From: Asticcacaulis sp.
GTDB taxonomy: Bacteria; Pseudomonadota; Alphaproteobacteria; Caulobacterales; Caulobacteraceae
Reading direction: 5' to 3'
Length of the DNA: 7,552 nucleotides
Assembly (NCBI RefSeq): GCF_020217185.1
Contig: NZ_JAIWNX010000311.1
Location: 1-7,552, forward strand
Numbering within the stretch: position 1 is the first letter of the stretch; the number at the start of each line of letters is the position of its first letter. A model generated the notes under the pieces. It made no database searches, was not told the origin of the DNA, and worked only from the letters and a program-made list of their open reading frames with translations. The position numbers and the translations under genes were made by a program. Below are positions 3,802 to 7,552 of this stretch, in pieces.

Positions 3802-6753
3802 ATGGTGAGGCTGATAAGGCACGCGATTATCGTCCTGCTTTGCCTATGGCCGCCAGTTGCGCTGGCTCAGTCCGCCTTCTTCGAGTCTTTTACACAGGAT
3901 CAGGGACTAAATGACGGCGAGGTCAGTGCCCTTGCACAGGACGGGGACGGCTTTATCTGGATCGGTGCCGACAGCGGCCTGATCCGCTATGATGGCGTCA
4001 GGTTTCAGCACTGGTTTAATCCCGGCTATATTCTGGATATGCAGACCGCGCCGGATGGCTGTGTGTTCTTCAGGACAAGAGCGCGCCTCATCTACCGTAT
4101 GTGCAAGGGGCAGGCGAAAGCCGTAACCGGGCCTGACGGAACTTCCCTTTTTGCCTCAAGCATTGCTCTTGACGCAGGGGGCAGGCTGGTCGCGGTCAGA
4201 GATGGCACTATCTGGATTCAGGAAAAGCGTGGCTGGCGGGCGCTGGCGGCGGCCTGGCACGGTTCGCAAAAAGCGCGCCGGGTTTTCGCGCTGAATAGCG
4301 GCGACGAGCTGGGCGTCATTACCGGCGAAGGGGCTTATCTGATTACCAGAACCGGCGGGCAAAGAGTGATACAGGCGCGGCATCTGAATGCCATTATACG
4401 CCGTGATGCCCATAGCCTGTTTGTGGTGGGGGTTTCCGCCGACAAAGGCAGCGACGATCTTTGGCTCATTGAAAAGGGCAGGGTGCGCAACCTCACACGT
4501 CCGGAAGGACGGTTTTTGTCGTGGGTGATGCGTAACGGCACCCTGTGGCTGTCTTCGGATACCTATCTTCTGTCCGTAAGCGCTGAAAATCGCACGCGGC
4601 TGATGCAGCAAAGCGAGGGCATAAACAGCGGTGGTCCCCTTCTGGTGGATCGGGAAAACAGTCTCTGGCTGGGGACATTCACGCGCCTTTTGCGCTTTCC
4701 GGAACCGGAGACCGCCAACTGGCAGGAGCCTCAGGGGCTGAAGGTCAACCATGTTTATCGCGTTTTTGCCAGCCAGACGGATGTCTGGGTGACGTCGTGG
4801 AAGTATGGTGCCAACCGGTTTTCGCGCATAGCCGGGGCCCTTCGCGCCGAGACTTTGCCGGGCGCAAAAGGCGTCGTGTGCAGCGATGGCCGTCTGGTCT
4901 GGCATGTGAACGAAGGCGGGCAACGGGGAGGCCCTTACAGCCAGCCGGTACCGGATGCCGAAATTTGGGGGTGCTACACCGATGAGAGCGGGACGCAGTG
5001 GCTGGCGGCCAGCGAAGGCCTGTTTGTCCGTGACGGCTATGCCGGTTATCGCCTTGCGCTCGACGGATTTGGCAAGAGGGTGGGGTTTGTGGCCTTGTGG
5101 CCTTCGCGTGAGGGCGGCTTCTGGCTCTCGGATGGCTTTACCACCTGCCTGTGGCGCCCGCAGACGCGGATCTATGAGCGCTGTTTTCAGCCGCGCGATT
5201 ATGAGCGGGTGTTTGACGGCGCTGAACTGCCTGATGGGCGGCTTTGGGTGATCAAGGAATCGGATCGTCCGGAACGAGCTGCGTCGGGCGTGTCAGAAGT
5301 GGTCAACGGCCAGTGGCGCGATCTGGCGGGCAGTACCGGGACCCCCGGACAGGGGCTGTTGCATATACGCCCAAGCCCCCGGGGTGGGTACTGGATTTCT
5401 GGCAAGGGGACGCTGCTACGTATCGCCCCCTGTCGGAATTGCCGGGAAGGGTGGCAGACCCTGGAAGCCCCGGCCACGGCGCAGGGACTGGCTGGCAACA
5501 GCGCCAAGGACGTGATCGAGACCGAGAGCGGTGATTTATGGATTGCGGGCAATAACGGCGTCTGGCGCATACCGGCGGCGGCGCGCTCCGCCCGGCCAGT
5601 CGTTAAAGGCGTGCGCATCCTTCAGGTGAACATCGACGGCCGCGCCGTAAGCGGCAGACGGTTTCAGATGGAGCCCCGGAATGGGGTGATGGAGATTGTC
5701 TTCACAGCCCTGTCTTACAAACAGGCCGATCTTGTGACCTACCGGTATCGGTCCGGGGCGGACCAGCGCTGGACCGATCTGGGCCACCAGACTCGGCTGC
5801 AATGGACGCGCCCCGGACCGGGAGACTACCGGCTACAGATTTCCGCCTCCCAGGACGGCGTTCAGTGGACGCCTCCAGCGGAGGTGCAGGTAAAGGTGGT
5901 GCCACCGTGGTTCCAGAGCCTGCCGGCACTGATCGTTTACGCCTGTATCTTCGGGGGACTCCTGTGGGGGGCCTACTATCTGCGTGTGCGGCATCTGCTG
6001 GCGCTTGAACGACAGCGCACCCTCATTGCTATGGATCTTCACGACGAGTTGGGGGCCTCTTTGAGCAGCATCGCTATGCTGGCCACGGCGGCGCGCTATG
6101 GCCGAGGGTCGGGCGATGCCGACAACCTTACCTCTCAGATCGCCAGTCTGGCGCATCGCAGCGGGCTGAGCCTGCGCAGTCTGGGGCAGACGCTGGCGGT
6201 GCAGGCGGCGGACCCCGACCGTTTCGCCTGGGAGGTGACCTCGCAGACGCGCAGTCTGATGCCGACACCAACGCCGCGAGTGCATCTCGACCTCGTCACC
6301 GATGCGAAGGGCGTCTATTTCCATGCCCATCTTCGACGTCAGCTTCTCCTGATCCTTATGGAGGCCCTCACCAACATCAAAAAACATGCTCTGGCCTCTG
6401 AAGTGATCATTCGTCTGAGGCCTGAAAGGGAAGGGGAGCTTTGGGAACTGTGTGTAGAAGACGATGGAAAGGGTATGGGGGAGGAAGGACTCGGTTCGGG
6501 CATGATGCATATGCGGCAGCGGGCCGAGGCTGTGGGGGCCCAGCTTAATATACAAAGCCAGTCTCCGGGTGGAACCTGTATCCGTCTGCGCTTTTCACCC
6601 TCAAAGTCTAAATCAGGACCTGACCGCCCGGACGCCATTGGGGAGGTATCAAAGTTTGGCATTCGACCTGTATTGGCGCTTGTGGGTTTTCTGAAGAAGG
6701 GGGCGAATATGATCCTTGGGCGCGCTACCCGCAGAAAGACGAAGGAGGGGTAG
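3802..6753 (+). CDS. Hybrid periplasmic-propeller (Reg_prop/Y_Y_Y) sensor histidine kinase, HisKA_3 class
   Basis: A 983-residue membrane sensor that should phosphorylate the regulator encoded next. A signal peptide (1-23, LLCLWPPVALAQS) leads into a periplasmic beta-propeller built from Reg_prop-type repeats, for example DGDGFIWIGADSGLIRYDG near 47-65, with others ending near 300, 410 and 595. A Y_Y_Y domain occupies about 625-700 and one membrane helix about 707-727. The cytoplasmic core has MDLHDELGASLSSIAML with the phospho-accepting His747, an ATPase N box with Asn858, the G1 box EDDGKGMG (886-893) and a GSGMMHMRQRAE G2/helix region (898-909). The kinase fold ends near 933, and residues 934-983 are an extra basic tail. 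Family relatives often sense sugars or plant polymers; the ligand here is unknown. AGGGGAGGG (3792-3800) lies too close to the ATG at 3802, so GTG at 3805 is an equally good start. Confidence 0.88.
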   Translation: MVRLIRHAIIVLLCLWPPVALAQSAFFESFTQDQGLNDGEVSALAQDGDGFIWIGADSGLIRYDGVRFQHWFNPGYILDMQTAPDGCVFFRTRARLIYRMCKGQAKAVTGPDGTSLFASSIALDAGGRLVAVRDGTIWIQEKRGWRALAAAWHGSQKARRVFALNSGDELGVITGEGAYLITRTGGQRVIQARHLNAIIRRDAHSLFVVGVSADKGSDDLWLIEKGRVRNLTRPEGRFLSWVMRNGTLWLSSDTYLLSVSAENRTRLMQQSEGINSGGPLLVDRENSLWLGTFTRLLRFPEPETANWQEPQGLKVNHVYRVFASQTDVWVTSWKYGANRFSRIAGALRAETLPGAKGVVCSDGRLVWHVNEGGQRGGPYSQPVPDAEIWGCYTDESGTQWLAASEGLFVRDGYAGYRLALDGFGKRVGFVALWPSREGGFWLSDGFTTCLWRPQTRIYERCFQPRDYERVFDGAELPDGRLWVIKESDRPERAASGVSEVVNGQWRDLAGSTGTPGQGLLHIRPSPRGGYWISGKGTLLRIAPCRNCREGWQTLEAPATAQGLAGNSAKDVIETESGDLWIAGNNGVWRIPAAARSARPVVKGVRILQVNIDGRAVSGRRFQMEPRNGVMEIVFTALSYKQADLVTYRYRSGADQRWTDLGHQTRLQWTRPGPGDYRLQISASQDGVQWTPPAEVQVKVVPPWFQSLPALIVYACIFGGLLWGAYYLRVRHLLALERQRTLIAMDLHDELGASLSSIAMLATAARYGRGSGDADNLTSQIASLAHRSGLSLRSLGQTLAVQAADPDRFAWEVTSQTRSLMPTPTPRVHLDLVTDAKGVYFHAHLRRQLLLILMEALTNIKKHALASEVIIRLRPEREGELWELCVEDDGKGMGEEGLGSGMMHMRQRAEAVGAQLNIQSQSPGGTCIRLRFSPSKSKSGPDRPDAIGEVSKFGIRPVLALVGFLKKGANMILGRATRRKTKEG

Positions 6754-6758
6754 AGTTG
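6742..6758 (+). promoter_or_regulatory. Ribosome binding site and TTG start of the response regulator
   Basis: AAGGAGGGG at 6742-6750 lies inside the last sensor codons, five bases before the TTG at 6756-6758. The TTG follows the sensor stop (6751-6753) by two bases. The tight spacing and strong purine run make translational coupling likely and favour this TTG: no ATG follows until 6827 (codon 24), which lies inside the receiver domain. Confidence 0.65.
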
Positions 6759-7421
6759 GGACAGGAGCGTCACCTGATCATCGTGGACGACGACACAGCT
6801 TTCCGGGAAAGCCTGCGCACCCTTATGCGGGCCGCTCATCTGTTTGAGCGCATCAGTCTCTTTGCCGAAGCCGACCAGTTTATGCGCTGGGCGAAGTCGG
6901 CACCCGGTGCTGAGACGCTGTGTGATCTCGTCCTGATGGATCTGAACATGCCCCGAATGAACGGGCTCGAACTTCTGAGGGCGGTCAAGGTGCAGTGGCC
7001 GCTGACCTGCGTCTTCATGCTGACCATCTATGATGAACCCGCTCAGGTTATGGCAGCGGTTAGCGGCGGAGCCGATGGCTATCTGCTGAAAGGGAGTGAC
7101 CCGGAGACTTTGCTTCAGGATATCTCTCAGGCGACGCGTCATGGCGCGGGGCTTTCCCCAGGTCTTACCCGAACCCTTATTGACGCTGTCCGCCTGCTTT
7201 CACCCCAGCCGGTCGCCCATCCGCCGTCCGCGACCCTGAGTGCGCGTCAGGTAGAGATACTCAGGGCGCTAAGTGAGGGGCAGTCCTATCAGGAGGCCGC
7301 GCAGGGGCTGAACATCTCTTTGGATACCGTCCGCTGGCACATCCGCAAAATATACGCTGTGCTTGAGGTGCAGTGCGCCGCTCAGGCCGTGGCAAAGGCG
7401 CTAACCTTGCGTCTGATCTGA
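6756..7421 (+). CDS. NarL/FixJ-family response regulator
   Basis: A 221-residue cytoplasmic transcription factor, the likely partner of the sensor just upstream. The receiver domain (about 5-125) keeps the acidic pair at Asp11/Asp12 in IIVDDD, the phosphorylated Asp62 in VLMDLNMPRMNG, the switch Thr90 in MLTIYD and Lys112 in LLKGS. A linker (126-160) leads to a LuxR-type HTH (161-221) with LSARQVEILRALSEGQSYQE, the recognition region NISLDTVRWHIRKIY and a closing helix. All key residues are present, so phosphorylation-driven DNA binding should work. The TTG start two bases after the sensor stop implies one operon and coupled translation. Its targets are not shown; the inverted repeats after its stop are natural candidates, and the next gene outside the window may be regulated. 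Confidence 0.9.
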   Translation: MGQERHLIIVDDDTAFRESLRTLMRAAHLFERISLFAEADQFMRWAKSAPGAETLCDLVLMDLNMPRMNGLELLRAVKVQWPLTCVFMLTIYDEPAQVMAAVSGGADGYLLKGSDPETLLQDISQATRHGAGLSPGLTRTLIDAVRLLSPQPVAHPPSATLSARQVEILRALSEGQSYQEAAQGLNISLDTVRWHIRKIYAVLEVQCAAQAVAKALTLRLI

Positions 7422-7440
7422 GGCAGAGACGGTTTGATAC

Positions 7441-7475
7441 CAACGGCCGAAGACGCTGACCGCATCCGGCCGTTG
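7441..7475. terminator. Inverted repeat after the response regulator, possible weak terminator
   Basis: CAACGGCCG (7441-7449) pairs perfectly with CGGCCGTTG (7467-7475) around a 17-base loop, 19 bases after the regulator stop. It is GC-rich and well placed, but no T run follows, so it may act as a factor-assisted terminator or a binding site instead. Confidence 0.4.
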
Positions 7476-7481
7476 AAGACA

Positions 7482-7522
7482 CGAGACTGTCTCATATGTG
7501 TCAGTGACATGAGACAGTCTCG
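7482..7522. repeat. Perfect 14-bp inverted repeat with nested palindromes
   Basis: CGAGACTGTCTCAT (7482-7495) is exactly inverted as ATGAGACAGTCTCG (7509-7522) across 13 bases. Each arm is itself a palindrome (GAGAC-T-GTCTC and GAGAC-A-GTCTC), and the spacer carries GTCA-G-TGAC (7500-7508). Such stacked symmetry suits dimer binding sites for a regulator as well as an RNA hairpin; no T run follows on either strand. Confidence 0.55.
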
Positions 7523-7537
7523 AATGGAATACCAAGA

Positions 7538-7552
7538 GTCATTTTCAATGAC
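7538..7552. repeat. Short inverted repeat at the window edge
   Basis: GTCATT (7538-7543) and AATGAC (7547-7552) form 6-bp arms around TTC. The arms reach the last base, so the repeat may extend to include ACCAAGA (7531-7537) and its mirror beyond the window. It could be part of a longer operator or hairpin for the next gene. Confidence 0.4.

Noticed and set aside
4156..4923. 255-codon minus-strand open frame inside the sensor gene
   Set aside because: The + strand frame encodes clear propeller repeats across this stretch; the antisense frame is a by-product of GC-rich codon use.
5833..6555. 240-codon minus-strand open frame opposite the kinase core
   Set aside because: Conserved kinase motifs are on the + strand here and the antisense product shows no domain.
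6339..7142. 267-codon minus-strand open frame across the sensor/regulator boundary
   Set aside because: It overlaps two well-supported + strand genes and has no recognisable content.

Overview
The window most likely comes from an alphaproteobacterium, probably of the Caulobacterales/Sphingomonadales type. This is inferred from protein style only: a DUF3363-type relaxase, the CopG protein that usually travels with alphaproteobacterial trb clusters, and a periplasmic-propeller (Reg_prop/Y_Y_Y) sensor kinase. No ribosomal RNA or other taxonomic marker is present. All supported genes read on the + strand.

Positions 1 to about 3071 hold the remnant of an integrative conjugative or mobilizable element. 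In order it contains a 5'-truncated (by the window edge) relaxase, a CopG-like ribbon-helix-helix regulator and an excisionase-like small HTH protein. Next comes an AT-rich, gene-free stretch of about 410 bp whose repeats resemble an attachment site (attP), and then the first residues of a tyrosine integrase. The coupling protein and trb mating-pair genes usually found next to this CopG are absent. The excisionase and integrase ends sit side by side, as they would in a circular or tandem form of the element rather than a simple integrated copy.

Positions about 3072 to 3653 carry a decayed EnvZ-type histidine kinase. It runs from the end of HAMP through the dimerisation domain to the G1 box, with two in-frame stop codons and no end. 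It is joined directly to the broken integrase, so the element's boundary here is a recombination or deletion scar, not a clean att site. Positions 3654 to 3801 are non-coding apart from a possible gene-tail fragment and lead into the next operon.

Positions 3802 to 7421 form an intact two-component system. A 983-residue sensor has a signal peptide, a periplasmic beta-propeller, a Y_Y_Y domain, one membrane helix and a HisKA_3/HATPase core, followed by an unusual 50-residue tail. A NarL/FixJ-family response regulator starts two bases after the sensor stop, at TTG. Past the regulator, three inverted repeats are packed into the last ~110 bases, including a perfect 14-bp pair. They look like a terminator and/or operators for a gene beyond the window.

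The most interesting parts are the attP-like architecture fused to a broken integrase and the compound inverted repeats after the response regulator. I see no clear evidence of a wholly new system.
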